A stretch of 64,000 nt of DNA from Rhizobium sp. L43 (GCF_002531725.1 NZ_NWSQ01000021.1:55292-119291); one strand, 5' to 3'; shown: positions 42,039-51,142, counted from the first letter of the stretch. Numbers and translations are program-made. Notes: generated from the sequence alone by a model not told the origin.

Positions 42039-43010
42039 TCAATACCTGATGAAATGGTGCAGGAAGCGCTTGACCGGCAGGGGCACATAGCGTTGCACCC
42101 ATCTGCGCGCCAGAACCATGAAAAAGGGGCGAAGGCCGTCGGAAAAGCCTGGAGAAATCGTTCTGATCACCTTCAGGGCTCGCATCAGCGCGCGCTCGTA
42201 AGCCTTGTAGACAGCGGCCGGCTCCTCGCAAACGGCGGTGTAGAAAGCTGACAGCCGGTCGAACATTCCATTGGTCAGCAACTGGAACTGGTGAAAGTGA
42301 TAAAAGATCAGAGGCGAACCTTCGACCTCGATCCTGCCGGATGCATCCTGCGAAAAATGCAGCTTTTCGTAATTCCAGGGAGCAATCCCCGCTCCCCGAT
42401 GTTCGATGATATGGCAATTCGGATAGAGATCCGGCCATTCGTCCAAATATTTCTGGTCGCCCATCTTGCCGTCTTCCAGGCGATAGTAGCACCATTCGAT
42501 GCACTGCTCGCGCCAGCGCGCAAGGCAGCGCATTCCCTCTTCATCGCGCCGGAAGCTCACCCATTCCACACAGAAACGGCCGTTAATTTCCCTGTCCTGC
42601 AGCCGCGGGGCAAATCGATGCTCAATAATGGCGATGGAATTATCGCCGATTTCGTCGAAGATTGGTTGGATCGACGAATAGAACAGCAGGTCGGAATCGA
42701 GATAGGTGATGAAATCGATTTCCGGATGGTGCTCCAGCACGAAACTCGGCAGACACGGAGACAGGGTCCAGCAATATTCGGCAACGCCACGCGATTTCTT
42801 GGTTTCCAGGAGTTCCGGGGTCTCGAGATCGGCAAGCGCAATGCAGGTGATGTAGGACCTCTTGGAGGCGGTCAATATTTCCTGCGTCTTTTCGTCCATG
42901 CAAAGCACAAAAACATGCGCGTCGGGACACCACTGGACGAGGCTTTCCATCATGGCCATCCCTTTGATGAGATAGCCGCTGTCGAAAAGGGTACAAAAGT
43001 AATTCGTCAT
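42039..43010 (-). CDS. GT8-like glycosyltransferase (323 aa)
   Basis: Glycosyltransferase of the GT-A nucleotide-diphospho-sugar fold. YFCTLFDSGYLIKGMAMMES at the N-terminus and DFITYLDSDLLFYSS near residue 98, where D-S-D is the metal-binding DXD motif, resemble GT8 and related families. Acidic and His residues in LIFYHFHQF near 243 are also typical. The ATG at 43010 overlaps the upstream stop (ATGA) and is preferred to 43031. It is the last gene of the long operon. The sugar transferred is unknown. Confidence 0.82.
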   Translation of the reverse strand: MTNYFCTLFDSGYLIKGMAMMESLVQWCPDAHVFVLCMDEKTQEILTASKRSYITCIALADLETPELLETKKSRGVAEYCWTLSPCLPSFVLEHHPEIDFITYLDSDLLFYSSIQPIFDEIGDNSIAIIEHRFAPRLQDREINGRFCVEWVSFRRDEEGMRCLARWREQCIEWCYYRLEDGKMGDQKYLDEWPDLYPNCHIIEHRGAGIAPWNYEKLHFSQDASGRIEVEGSPLIFYHFHQFQLLTNGMFDRLSAFYTAVCEEPAAVYKAYERALMRALKVIRTISPGFSDGLRPFFMVLARRWVQRYVPLPVKRFLHHFIRY

Positions 43011-43819
43011 GATCGGGATTGTTTCCTGCACAAATAGGTGCGGCCTGCATTGCCCTTGCTGCTGTCCTGTGGATCGGCGTTCTCGCTCAGCGTGAAGGTC
43101 GCCTGGACTTCCAGGCCATGAACTCGAAACATATCCAATAGCTGCGGCTCGGAAAAATGGATCTCTATGGTCTCGATGCCATAGGCTTGCTTGCGGAAAT
43201 ACTTGGTCGGCTCGCCGTAGACAACAGGCGTACGGTGAAAAAGCACGTATTCCTTGGCAACGCGGGCGCTCTCGGCGATCGCCGCTTCATAATTGGGAAT
43301 ATGCAGCAGGCAGCATCCGGAGACCACAATATCGAAAGCGCCATCCTGATAGCTCAGCCGCGTTGCATCCTCCACGTCGAACGACAGCTTCGGATAGATG
43401 CTGCGCGCCATATCGATGAAAGCATCGGAGTAATCGCAGCCGCGATACCGCAACGGCAGGCCACTCACTTCCAGGACCTCGGAGTAATATCCGCTGGAGC
43501 AACCGATTTCGAGCAGCGAACCATCGGCCGGGAGATTGTCGATCTTACGCAGCGCAGCGGTAAAAACATCGAATACGTCAATGGAAGCGCCGCTGCGATA
43601 TTCCTTCAGCTGGCGCTCGACGAGGGCTCTCTGACGGGCGGGCAGATCACTCGCTTTCCAGGATGCGGCAAGGCGCGAGCTTTCGCTGTCACGCCGCGCT
43701 GAATCAATCTCGACATAGTGGGAGGAGACCGATGTCGCCGGCAACAGCCGTTCACGCAATCGCTTTAACCGGCTCTTCACCCCCGGAAAGCGATTGAGAC
43801 TCGCGCGCAGAAACGACAT
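43007..43819 (-). CDS. Class I SAM-dependent methyltransferase (270 aa)
   Basis: A Methyltransf_11/25-type fold from about residue 95: SLLEIGCSSGYYSEVLE is the SAM-binding motif I, YRGCDYSDAFIDMAR motif II and DIVVSGCCLLHIPN motif IV/V. The N-terminal 90 residues are helical and basic. In an O-antigen operon it most likely methylates a sugar hydroxyl or a chain end (inference); methylated deoxysugars are common in rhizobial O-antigens. It overlaps both neighbouring genes by 1-4 bp. Confidence 0.82.
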   Translation of the reverse strand: MSFLRASLNRFPGVKSRLKRLRERLLPATSVSSHYVEIDSARRDSESSRLAASWKASDLPARQRALVERQLKEYRSGASIDVFDVFTAALRKIDNLPADGSLLEIGCSSGYYSEVLEVSGLPLRYRGCDYSDAFIDMARSIYPKLSFDVEDATRLSYQDGAFDIVVSGCCLLHIPNYEAAIAESARVAKEYVLFHRTPVVYGEPTKYFRKQAYGIETIEIHFSEPQLLDMFRVHGLEVQATFTLSENADPQDSSKGNAGRTYLCRKQSRS

Positions 43820-44952
43820 CAGCCCTGTTTCTCCAGATATCGTTCGAGGATCGGCACCAATTCTTCCATTCTCGACTTGTAAGTGTGGTCCTTCAGCGTC
43901 CTTGCCTGGCCGGCCTTTGCGATAGCATCGGCTTCGTCGGGGTGGTCTATATAATAGCGGACGAGTTCTGTCGCTTCCTCAGGACTGGAATAGGCGACCA
44001 CCTCCCTGCCGACGTCGAAAATTTCGCCGAGATTGTCTTTCCTGTCGGTTATCAGCAGCGATCCGACACCGGTCGCCTCATAAAGCCGCATGTTATTGGC
44101 ATTGTTTTCGGCAACATTGATGTGCCGGTTGATAGTGATCCGGCTGCGAGCCAGCGCGCGATACATATCCGGGCCCCAGACTTCGCCATTGTGACGTTTG
44201 CGAATCGGCGAAGAACGCGGGAGCGTCTTCGCGCCGTAGCCGAAAAACTGTATCGGCGTGGTATCGGCAAGATGTTCGAGCAAGGGGACGGCCTTGCCGT
44301 GATGGCGGCTTATGCCGCCGACGAAGCTCACCGGCACATCGCGTGGGACATTGCCGAGTATATCGAGCACCCGGGTATCGAAGCCGATCCTGAAATATTC
44401 GGACTTTATCCCCATCTCGTGAAAACGAGGCACGAAATGGGGGAAAGACGTCAGAATAAGATCATAAGGCCGCAGAAACCCATCCGGCGGCAGGGGACAA
44501 GCGATCTGCCCGACAATCAGAGGCACGGTCTTTTTCAACTCCGCCAAAGCATGCGGCGGAAAGAAGCTGAGATCCTGACAGTAGAGCACATCCGGCTTGA
44601 ATGTTCGAACCCGGGCCATCGCGACCTCCAGCAAGCCGGGGAGCGCCGCCAGCCGTGCGCCGATATAAGGCAGCCTGAAAAACCGATGCGGCAATTTCAT
44701 TGCCCAAGCGCTGAATGGTTCGTTGTTTTCTTGCGCCCAGGCCGACTGAAGCGGGACACAATTGCCGACGATATCGATGACGTCGCAGCCAAGCTCCGTG
44801 AGATGGCGCGAATAGAAATCAGACGTGCCGAACGCAGCAGCCAACAACGCTTTCGTCTGTTCTGGCGAGGCCGATTTTCGCAGCTGTGGCCGCTGCGCAT
44901 AGAATTGGCTCAGAAAACGTGCGTAATATGTGTCAAATATTGCTATTTTCAT
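43819..44952 (-). CDS. CgeB-like glycosyltransferase (377 aa)
   Basis: GT-B type glycosyltransferase. The C-terminal domain (about 190-377) includes VSFVGGISRHHGKAVPLLEH near 210, SRITINRHINVAENNANNMR near 270 and LYEATGVGSLLITDRKDNLG near 291; the last is the donor-binding glycine/glutamate region shared with CgeB/Glyco_trans_1_2 proteins. The N-terminal domain begins MKIAIFDTYYARFLSQFY. The ATG at 44952 overlaps the previous gene by 20 bp and has GGTGA upstream; the longer frame to 45033 is not supported. Confidence 0.82.
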   Translation of the reverse strand: MKIAIFDTYYARFLSQFYAQRPQLRKSASPEQTKALLAAAFGTSDFYSRHLTELGCDVIDIVGNCVPLQSAWAQENNEPFSAWAMKLPHRFFRLPYIGARLAALPGLLEVAMARVRTFKPDVLYCQDLSFFPPHALAELKKTVPLIVGQIACPLPPDGFLRPYDLILTSFPHFVPRFHEMGIKSEYFRIGFDTRVLDILGNVPRDVPVSFVGGISRHHGKAVPLLEHLADTTPIQFFGYGAKTLPRSSPIRKRHNGEVWGPDMYRALARSRITINRHINVAENNANNMRLYEATGVGSLLITDRKDNLGEIFDVGREVVAYSSPEEATELVRYYIDHPDEADAIAKAGQARTLKDHTYKSRMEELVPILERYLEKQG

Positions 44953-46426
44953 GTTCACCGTCTGGTTGGCTACCAGGGCGTTCCTGGGATGTTGTATAGA
45001 CACTACCGACAACCTTTGCCGGGTTCCCGGCAATTATCGCCCCTGCGGGGAAATTTCCCCGGACGACCGCACCCGCAGCGACAATGCTATCACGTCCTAT
45101 TTCTGTGCCACGCAGGATCAGGGCATTGGTACCAATGAACACATTGTCGCCAATGTGCACTGGTGCTGTCTTTATATCCGCCTCGACATCCGAATGACGG
45201 CGCCCTTCCGGACGTATTGGATGAAAGTCCGTGTCGAAAATCGTTACATTGGCTCCCATCAGCACTTCCGCGCCGATCGAAATCCGTACAGCCGAGACGA
45301 TGGTTGCACCACTGATCCCACTGTCTGCGCCAATGCTGATCTTCGATCCGGCGCGAATGGTCGCTATCTTCACCGGATGATTGAGAGCTAGCGCTGTAAA
45401 TCGTGAATCAGAACATAGGACGACGCGATCATCGAGGTGAATCTCACTGTCAGGATGCCGTTGCAACAGAGGGGCGCCATAGAGCACGACATCACGGCCA
45501 ACGCTTACTCCGTGACGTCTCAGTTCGCCAAGCCGCCTTGCACGCACAAAGGAAAAGGCAAATTTCTTAAACCTGGACGTCATGCTTCCTAAAAGGACAC
45601 GAGCGCAGAAGAAATAGGCCATGCGGAAAGGTGCGGTCAATCTCTGCACCGGTGAACCGACAAGCGAATAGAAGATCAGGCGTTGAAACACATTGTGGGG
45701 AGAGCGCCTGCCAAACAGTCGTTTTTTCCATGAAAGCCTGGAGACGTCGTTTCCATATACTGGAGGCGAATAGATGATTGCTTTTGTGCTGACGATCAGA
45801 GGCACTCCAGCGCGCGCGAAGCGCATGGCGATTTCATAATCGGCCATGTAGTGCGGCAGAAGGCGTGGTCGCGCACCGCCATATTTCCGAAACAACAGGG
45901 CTGGATAGAGAGTACCGCGACCGCTCAATGCATCCACGCGGTATTGGCTGTCCGGCGACCGTTGTTGCGCTTTGCTTAATTCCGAAAGGAGATCCCAAAT
46001 CGCGAACCTGTTGATGTTGATCCGAGGTCCTATACTGACAATAGGTGGGTCTTTCTCCTCTTCATGGATAACGCTTCCGACGGCGGCTTCGCCATTCGCC
46101 TTGGAAGTTTGCACCAGGGTGTCAACATAATTCTCGTCGAACCAGGTGTCATTGTTCAGAAGTAGGATATAATCTTCAGCCTGACAGGACGGAAGGACGT
46201 GTTTCAGTCCTTCCGCGATGGCACCCCCCCACCAAAGATTGCCGTCGCCTCGGATTTCGACCACATCGCCCTGCGACTGCAGGTATTCTGCCGTTCCATC
46301 GGTCGAACCGTCGTTGACAACGACAATTGTCAACGCGTCGACGAAAGTTTGTCTCCTGAGAGCCTCCAACACCTTCCGAGTGTCTTCCAGACGATTGAAG
46401 ACAGGGATAATGACGTTAACGCGCAT
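44933..46426 (-). CDS. GT2 glycosyltransferase fused to a hexapeptide acyltransferase (497 aa)
   Basis: Residues 1-250 are a GT2 glycosyltransferase: VNVIIPVFNRLEDTRKVLEA at the start, VVVNDGSTDGT near 35, LLLNNDTWFDENYV near 88 (DXD-like). GNLWWGGAIAEGL is typical of rhamnosyl/GT2 enzymes of the WsaF/RfbN kind. Residues about 315-480 are a left-handed beta-helix acyltransferase (CatB/WbbJ-like): ISIGADSGISGATIVSAV, then GANVTIFDTDFHPI with the catalytic His, IGDNVFIGTNALIL and the ending IAGNPAKVVG. The middle, 250-315, is basic and amphipathic. The base composition looks less GC-rich than flanking housekeeping genes. It may attach and acylate the same sugar, or the acyl domain may serve the 3-amino sugar. 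Confidence 0.85.
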   Translation of the reverse strand: MRVNVIIPVFNRLEDTRKVLEALRRQTFVDALTIVVVNDGSTDGTAEYLQSQGDVVEIRGDGNLWWGGAIAEGLKHVLPSCQAEDYILLLNNDTWFDENYVDTLVQTSKANGEAAVGSVIHEEEKDPPIVSIGPRININRFAIWDLLSELSKAQQRSPDSQYRVDALSGRGTLYPALLFRKYGGARPRLLPHYMADYEIAMRFARAGVPLIVSTKAIIYSPPVYGNDVSRLSWKKRLFGRRSPHNVFQRLIFYSLVGSPVQRLTAPFRMAYFFCARVLLGSMTSRFKKFAFSFVRARRLGELRRHGVSVGRDVVLYGAPLLQRHPDSEIHLDDRVVLCSDSRFTALALNHPVKIATIRAGSKISIGADSGISGATIVSAVRISIGAEVLMGANVTIFDTDFHPIRPEGRRHSDVEADIKTAPVHIGDNVFIGTNALILRGTEIGRDSIVAAGAVVRGNFPAGAIIAGNPAKVVGSVYTTSQERPGSQPDGEHENSNI

Positions 46427-46428
46427 CG

Positions 46429-47343
46429 TTAAATTTCCCGCCTCTCAAGAAACCAGCCAGAATACGACCATTCGTATTGTCCCTGAGCTGGCGTAACGCC
46501 AATGCCCCACCGCTTTAATTCCTGCAAGGGTGGCGGTGTTGCTATTCCGAATGTCCCGGCTGGCTGAAAACTATCCAGCACCTCGTAGCCATGCCTCGCG
46601 AAGTGATCCTGCAATTCATTCGCGTTCAAGAACCATACCGGATAGCTCGCGCGATAGATGCGTTCCGGCACATGCTGCACAAAAGGGACTTCGGCGACAT
46701 CGAACCGCGCGCTTGTTCTGTCAACAAGGATGAACTTGACGCCTTTCGAAAGAAGGCTCTCAAGATACTCGTGAGGATATTCAAGATACTGGAGCACGCC
46801 AGAGAGCAGAACGATGTGGGGATTTACAAGGTCGATTGCCTCTTCGAGGCTTTGAGAAAAGCTCAGGACCCCGTCTTCAAATTCTGTTCGCCCTGCGTCT
46901 GCAAAATGAGGCTGCTCGACTACGCACCATTTCAATTCCGCGAGATGAACCAGTTTCGAACGGTGTTGGAAATAGGAACTTCCCAACGCGCCCCCGAAAT
47001 CGACCACCCTCAAACGACGATCGGATCTGGATGCAACATAGAGAAGCCAGGCAAGCAGCGGATGCGAGTAGCTTCTTTCCTTGAAGATGACAGTATCCCG
47101 CTCATATGAGGCACGGCCCTGAACGACCGCGCGCGTCGCTTCCACGGCTTTTGCAAGAATAACCGGCGCATCATAGCCGGCTGAATCTGCCATTGCCGAA
47201 CGCCAATCATCGTAAGGTCCGTCGAAAACGATGTTGTGCCGCCGGAATTCGGTCCGGATCTCCCGTTCGCGCGCTTGCGGCGATTCCCGCGTCACCTCAA
47301 GCAAACAGTGGATTCCCGGGAGCGAAAAATTAAGCCGCCTCAT
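46429..47343 (-). CDS. TIGR04325-type putative methyltransferase (304 aa)
   Basis: The motif FDGPYDDWRSAMADSAGYDA near residues 39-58 and the SAM-binding-like VVDFGGALGSSYFQHRS near 135 identify the TIGR04325 family, found in polysaccharide and protein-glycosylation clusters. LVDRTSARFDVAEVPFVQHV near 212 and YPVWFLNANELQDHFARHG near 240 are its later conserved parts. Activity has not been proven for the family as far as I know; a sugar methyltransferase is presumed. It overlaps the DUF115 gene by 4 bp. Confidence 0.75.
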   Translation of the reverse strand: MRRLNFSLPGIHCLLEVTRESPQAREREIRTEFRRHNIVFDGPYDDWRSAMADSAGYDAPVILAKAVEATRAVVQGRASYERDTVIFKERSYSHPLLAWLLYVASRSDRRLRVVDFGGALGSSYFQHRSKLVHLAELKWCVVEQPHFADAGRTEFEDGVLSFSQSLEEAIDLVNPHIVLLSGVLQYLEYPHEYLESLLSKGVKFILVDRTSARFDVAEVPFVQHVPERIYRASYPVWFLNANELQDHFARHGYEVLDSFQPAGTFGIATPPPLQELKRWGIGVTPAQGQYEWSYSGWFLERREI

Positions 47344-48206
47344 TCTTCAAACCAGGCCTGGAAAGGCCGTCGCTCAAATTCGTCCAGCGCCCCACCGGGG
47401 GTGGAATTGAAGATGCCGATATCATTCGCTCTCGCGATATTTGCGATGGCTCGATATTGGCGCCACAGCCGCGCCGCCTGCTGAAAGTCGTCGTGGCGGC
47501 TCATTGTCGGGCTGCCGTCCGCATTTACGGTGAAATCTTTTCCTTTTTGCACCTTGAGTTCGAACGCGTATTCGTAACTTGTTGACAGGAAACGATCGTG
47601 GTCGACGCCGAGCAGGATGATCTCCTTGAAACCGAGATACATCGCTATCATCAAGGCCATCACCGGCACCGAATCGACACGGGGCACCGGTTTGGAGATA
47701 TCGACGATTTCCACGGATGGTCTTTCGTCGAAGCTTTCGCCCAGCACGAGATACCGGACCGTTCGCCCTGAAAACAGATTGTGTTTTCGAACCAGCTCCG
47801 CTTCTGTGGAGCTGAGGAACAGTTCCGCTCCGCCCAGATGCGAATGCATCTCGTCAAACCAACGAACCACGTCCTCCGGTGTCATCAATCCGTAGGTAAT
47901 TTGCGGAACACAATGATAACGAGACTGGAACTTGTCAAAATCGGAATGCAGATAACCGTTGGAAACGGTTACGACATTTTCGCCTTGAAGCCGCGACAGA
48001 TCCAGGCCCTTGACGCTCGGTCCATTTCCTAAAATAAAACAGCGTTGGCCCGCATGCAGCCCGGCAAGCTGTCCATTTTCGGCCAGTGATCTCGCGACAT
48101 CAGCAGAGAATTTGTGGCGACTCTTTAGCCTGCGCTTCAACTCATGCACACCGTAGGGGAGCAGCATCGAGCCAAAGGTCAAAATCTTTCTCAAAGCTGC
48201 AGCCAC
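47340..48206 (-). CDS. DUF115 (MAF-like) protein (288 aa)
   Basis: The glycine loop CFILGNGPSVKGLDLSRL near residue 57 and EIILLGVDHDRF near 194 (G-x-D-H) match DUF115, the Rossmann-like domain of Maf flagellin-nonulosonate transferases and of the archaeal pterin diphosphokinase MptE. In Campylobacter, Maf proteins move pseudaminic or legionaminic acid to flagellin. Presence here, beside a nonulosonic acid pathway, suggests a similar transfer or a sugar-nucleotide handling step (inference). The start is GTG at 48206, within the end of the PIG-L gene (16-bp overlap). Confidence 0.75.
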   Translation of the reverse strand: MAAALRKILTFGSMLLPYGVHELKRRLKSRHKFSADVARSLAENGQLAGLHAGQRCFILGNGPSVKGLDLSRLQGENVVTVSNGYLHSDFDKFQSRYHCVPQITYGLMTPEDVVRWFDEMHSHLGGAELFLSSTEAELVRKHNLFSGRTVRYLVLGESFDERPSVEIVDISKPVPRVDSVPVMALMIAMYLGFKEIILLGVDHDRFLSTSYEYAFELKVQKGKDFTVNADGSPTMSRHDDFQQAARLWRQYRAIANIARANDIGIFNSTPGGALDEFERRPFQAWFEE

Positions 48207-48823
48207 TTCACCACCTCGAAGACTTCGGCGTATTTTACACCGATGCGCTGGCCGGCGTTCTCGGCTTCATTGCGGAAGAAGCTCACCCATTTCCGCCCCG
48301 TGCGCTCCATCTCGGATTCATGCGCAAGGATCGCTTTTTCCTTCTGGTCCCAATGGGCGGTGATGTCGACGTAGAAATTTCCCCTGAAATCGACCGTCGA
48401 ATGATACCAGTTGCTGCGATACATCAGGAGACGGGGCACGTGCCGGCAGCTGTGCAGCGACGCGCGCGACAAGGCCAGGTGGTCATGATGGATGTCGCCG
48501 ACCCAGTGGGTGTAGACCATATCGATCTTCAGATCCTGCACAAGCTTGAGGATCTCGATATTTAGCGGATCGACGAATTCGATCTGGAGCGTTTTGAACT
48601 CGCCGCAGAACATCTTTTGCACGCCGAGAATTTCCATCGCAGCATCCGCTTCCGCCCTGGCGACCTGGCTGCTGCGGACGGACTGGTCATATTGGTTGGA
48701 AAAACCGGATACGGTTGCGACATAGACATAAACCGTGTCGCCGTTGGCAGCGTGACGCGCCAATGCACCGCCACAGCCCAGTTCCACGTCGTCAAAATGG
48801 GCACCGATCGCGAGAATATTCAT
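48191..48823 (-). CDS. PIG-L/LmbE-family deacetylase (210 aa)
   Basis: Zinc-dependent N-deacetylase fold: NILAIGAHFDDVELGCGG at residues 2-19 carries the H-x-D-D metal motif and THWVGDIHHDHLALSRA near 108 the second histidine group. Enzymes of this family remove N-acetyl groups from GlcNAc-type sugars. In this operon it could free an amino group of a nonulosonic acid or 3-amino sugar for other acylation (inference). The ATG at 48823 overlaps the WbqC stop (ATGA). Confidence 0.88.
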   Translation of the reverse strand: MNILAIGAHFDDVELGCGGALARHAANGDTVYVYVATVSGFSNQYDQSVRSSQVARAEADAAMEILGVQKMFCGEFKTLQIEFVDPLNIEILKLVQDLKIDMVYTHWVGDIHHDHLALSRASLHSCRHVPRLLMYRSNWYHSTVDFRGNFYVDITAHWDQKEKAILAHESEMERTGRKWVSFFRNEAENAGQRIGVKYAEVFEVVKWLQL

Positions 48824-49521
48824 TTGCAACTCCAGAGCAGGTCACGCGTGCCTGCAATACCACAATTCAGCAGTGTGTCGAGAATGCTGAGATAGGGCAT
48901 GAACTCGCCGAAGGGCTGTGGATAAACCGGATGGACGAAATGCTGCCATTCGATTTCGATTCCAGCTGCCTCAAATACTTCCGGCCGCATATAGTCGCGC
49001 GCGCCGAGGCCCGAGAGATAACGTGTTGCTCCCACTTTGCGCAGCAGTTCGACAAGCAACTCATTCTTATGCCCTACCGGGCTTAATGTACTCGATCGCA
49101 CCCTCGGCATCGTGATTTCAAGCATATCCAGGATACCGTCCAGGAAATGCATATTGAAATCGGCCAAGAGGTCGAACCGCTTGCCGTAGAGGGCTTCGAT
49201 GCGCGGAAAGACCTCGCTCCAGCCGGCGGATTTGCGATAGTTTTCGCGAAGCAGCGAAAGGTTCTGGTCTATCCATCCGGTGCCGGGCGCCAGTTCCACC
49301 GCATTGATTGCCGTGCCCAAACTCGGCTTTCGGATTCCGACGGTGAGCCACCGATCGCCTTGCGCCGTCTTTATCTTGTCACGATGCGTCCAGCTTTTGC
49401 TCGTACCATGGACGAACTGCACGTGATCCAGAACGATATAGAGGTTGGCGTTCAGGAAACGCTGAAAAAAGCCGAGATATGAAGCAAAATCTGGCTGATG
49501 AATAACCGCAGTGATGGTCAT
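48820..49521 (-). CDS. WbqC-family protein (233 aa)
   Basis: The start AVIHQPDFASYLGFFQRFLN, then DHVQFVHGTSKSWTHRDKIK near 32 and LTVGIRKPSLGTAINAVEL near 58, match WbqC (DUF of O-antigen clusters). The family occurs beside sugar synthesis genes in many bacteria; a role in modifying an amino sugar has been suggested, but I know of no firm biochemistry. It overlaps both neighbours by 4 bp, so its role should lie in the same pathway. Confidence 0.85.
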   Translation of the reverse strand: MTITAVIHQPDFASYLGFFQRFLNANLYIVLDHVQFVHGTSKSWTHRDKIKTAQGDRWLTVGIRKPSLGTAINAVELAPGTGWIDQNLSLLRENYRKSAGWSEVFPRIEALYGKRFDLLADFNMHFLDGILDMLEITMPRVRSSTLSPVGHKNELLVELLRKVGATRYLSGLGARDYMRPEVFEAAGIEIEWQHFVHPVYPQPFGEFMPYLSILDTLLNCGIAGTRDLLWSCK

Positions 49522-50483
49522 GCTGCCAATCTTTCCAGCAAATCGGCGACCCGCCCGACCCCGCCAAGATCGACCTTGGTCATAGCGATCTCGCTCATAG
49601 TCCTGATGGGAATTGTCTTTTCCAGGATACCGAGATCGAATGCCGAGTGATGCCCGGCAAAAAACGCCGCTCCCAGCTTCTCAAGCGCACGCCCGACGGG
49701 GATTTCAAAAGGCTCGTTGGCGATCACCACGCAGGGCAGCCCAGCCGCGCAGGCCTCGAACGGGGTAATACCGCCACCGGTAATGGCCAGATCATGTCGA
49801 TGCATCTCCGCGGCCAGCGACGGCACCTGGTTCAGCAACCGGAACCGGCCCGGCGAAGCGGCCGAGACGACCTCTTCAAGCTCCGCCACGTGCTGGAAGC
49901 TCGGGCCTGTAACGATGGTGACAGGGAAGGGCTTGCTGCTCAGCCATTTGGCGACGCGGACCGTCACTCCGTAAGTATCGGCGCCACCGAGCGTGACAAG
50001 TATCGATGCAAGCTTTTCCCGAACTCGGCGATACCCAGCGATCTCGGGATTGAGTATCATGTACTCCGCCCCCAGCCGTACATCCCTGCCCCTCAGACCT
50101 TCAGTGTTATCGAACAGCAGAGCGCAGATATTCATGTCGGCAAGTTCCGCGCCATCACCACGATCATCGAAGGTAACAAGCTTGGCGTCCAGGCGCTTGA
50201 TCGTCTCGCCGTGGGACCGCTGCGTATTGAGGCGGTCGTTGATCCAGATCGGAGACGGGCCAGTTGCTTCGAGGAAATCCTTCTCCCATCCCGTCACGGC
50301 GGCGAGATCGTAACGTGCCACGTCAAAGCCGCGCTCCCGGATGATTCTCAACGAATTCGGATGATCGTTCGCCAAAAAACGGACCGAATGACCGCGTGAA
50401 CGCAATTCGGTGGCGAGCGTCAGCGACCGAAACAGATGCCCCATGCCGCGCGCATGCGAACTTTCTATGCAGAAGACGAACAT
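49518..50483 (-). CDS. PseG/LegG-like sugar-nucleotide hydrolase or glycosyltransferase (321 aa)
   Basis: GT-B type protein: MFVFCIESSHARGMGHLFRS at the start with the substrate loop RGMGH, ILVTLGGADTYGVTVRVA near 169 and DLAITGGGITPFEACAAG near 237 with the GGG...E donor-pyrophosphate motif. PseG removes UDP from the trideoxy-altrose intermediate of pseudaminic acid synthesis; the sequence here resembles PseG but lacks clear evidence for its exact substrate. The longer frame to 50645 overlaps the cytidylyltransferase and is rejected; ATG 50483 overlaps it by 19 bp only. Confidence 0.82.
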   Translation of the reverse strand: MFVFCIESSHARGMGHLFRSLTLATELRSRGHSVRFLANDHPNSLRIIRERGFDVARYDLAAVTGWEKDFLEATGPSPIWINDRLNTQRSHGETIKRLDAKLVTFDDRGDGAELADMNICALLFDNTEGLRGRDVRLGAEYMILNPEIAGYRRVREKLASILVTLGGADTYGVTVRVAKWLSSKPFPVTIVTGPSFQHVAELEEVVSAASPGRFRLLNQVPSLAAEMHRHDLAITGGGITPFEACAAGLPCVVIANEPFEIPVGRALEKLGAAFFAGHHSAFDLGILEKTIPIRTMSEIAMTKVDLGGVGRVADLLERLAA

Positions 50484-51142
50484 AGCCTGATCGCTTCTTC
50501 CGTCCCGAGCCAATTCCCGCCCGCCTGCGCTGCGAGCGCACGGGCACGGCTCCAATCTTCCTCCGTATCCACCGTCAGACGCAGCTCCGGAGAGATTTTG
50601 GCCGGGGGCACATCGAGCTGACCGATCTTGAACAGTTCGGGGCAATCGGTGAAGTATTCATTCACGTGTTCGCGATGGTGCGGCAGCTTTCCCTCGCGGT
50701 GGCTGCGCGACAGGGCTTCGAAGGTGAATATCTCGGCGCCGACGCCAATAGGCAGCTGGCCAAAGGCATGCGTGTAGTCGAACCCCTGCTTCTGGTGCAG
50801 ATCGATCAGCCTCTCGAGCTCCTCGATGTCAGTGAAGGGATTATCTGCCGTCAACCGCACGATATCCGACATGCCGAGCGATCTCGCGCACTGAAAATAA
50901 CGATCGAGAACATCGGTTTCGTCACCGCGAAAACAGCTGACGCCATGCTCAAGGCACCAAGCTTCGATAATATCGTTCTCACTGGCGGACGATGTCGCAA
51001 CGACAACCTTTGCCGGGCGCTTCAACATCTGAAGCCTGCCAAGGACATGTCCGAGAAGGGGCTTTCCCGAAATGTCACGGAGCACTTTTCCCGGCAGCCG
51101 CGTCGATCCCATCCGCGCCTGGATAATGATCCCAAGCGTCAC
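50465..51142 (-). CDS. SpsF-like cytidylyltransferase (225 aa)
   Basis: CMP-sugar synthetase fold of the CMP-KDO/CMP-NeuAc superfamily: LGIIIQARMGSTRLPGKVLR at the N-terminus carries the nucleotide-binding RMGSTRLPGK loop; VVVATSSASENDIIE near 50, DVLDRYFQCA near 78 and VRLTADNPFTDIEEL near 93 match SpsF. It should activate the nonulosonic acid with CMP. The start is GTG at 51142, overlapping the synthase stop (GTGA). The long upstream frame to 51823 is an out-of-frame shadow of the synthase gene. Confidence 0.87.
   Translation of the reverse strand: MTLGIIIQARMGSTRLPGKVLRDISGKPLLGHVLGRLQMLKRPAKVVVATSSASENDIIEAWCLEHGVSCFRGDETDVLDRYFQCARSLGMSDIVRLTADNPFTDIEELERLIDLHQKQGFDYTHAFGQLPIGVGAEIFTFEALSRSHREGKLPHHREHVNEYFTDCPELFKIGQLDVPPAKISPELRLTVDTEEDWSRARALAAQAGGNWLGTEEAIRLCSSSA

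Noticed and set aside
43885..45138. 417-residue frame antisense to the CgeB-like glycosyltransferase
   Set aside because: The minus-strand frame overlaps its neighbours in operon style and has GT-B motifs; the plus-strand frame has none.
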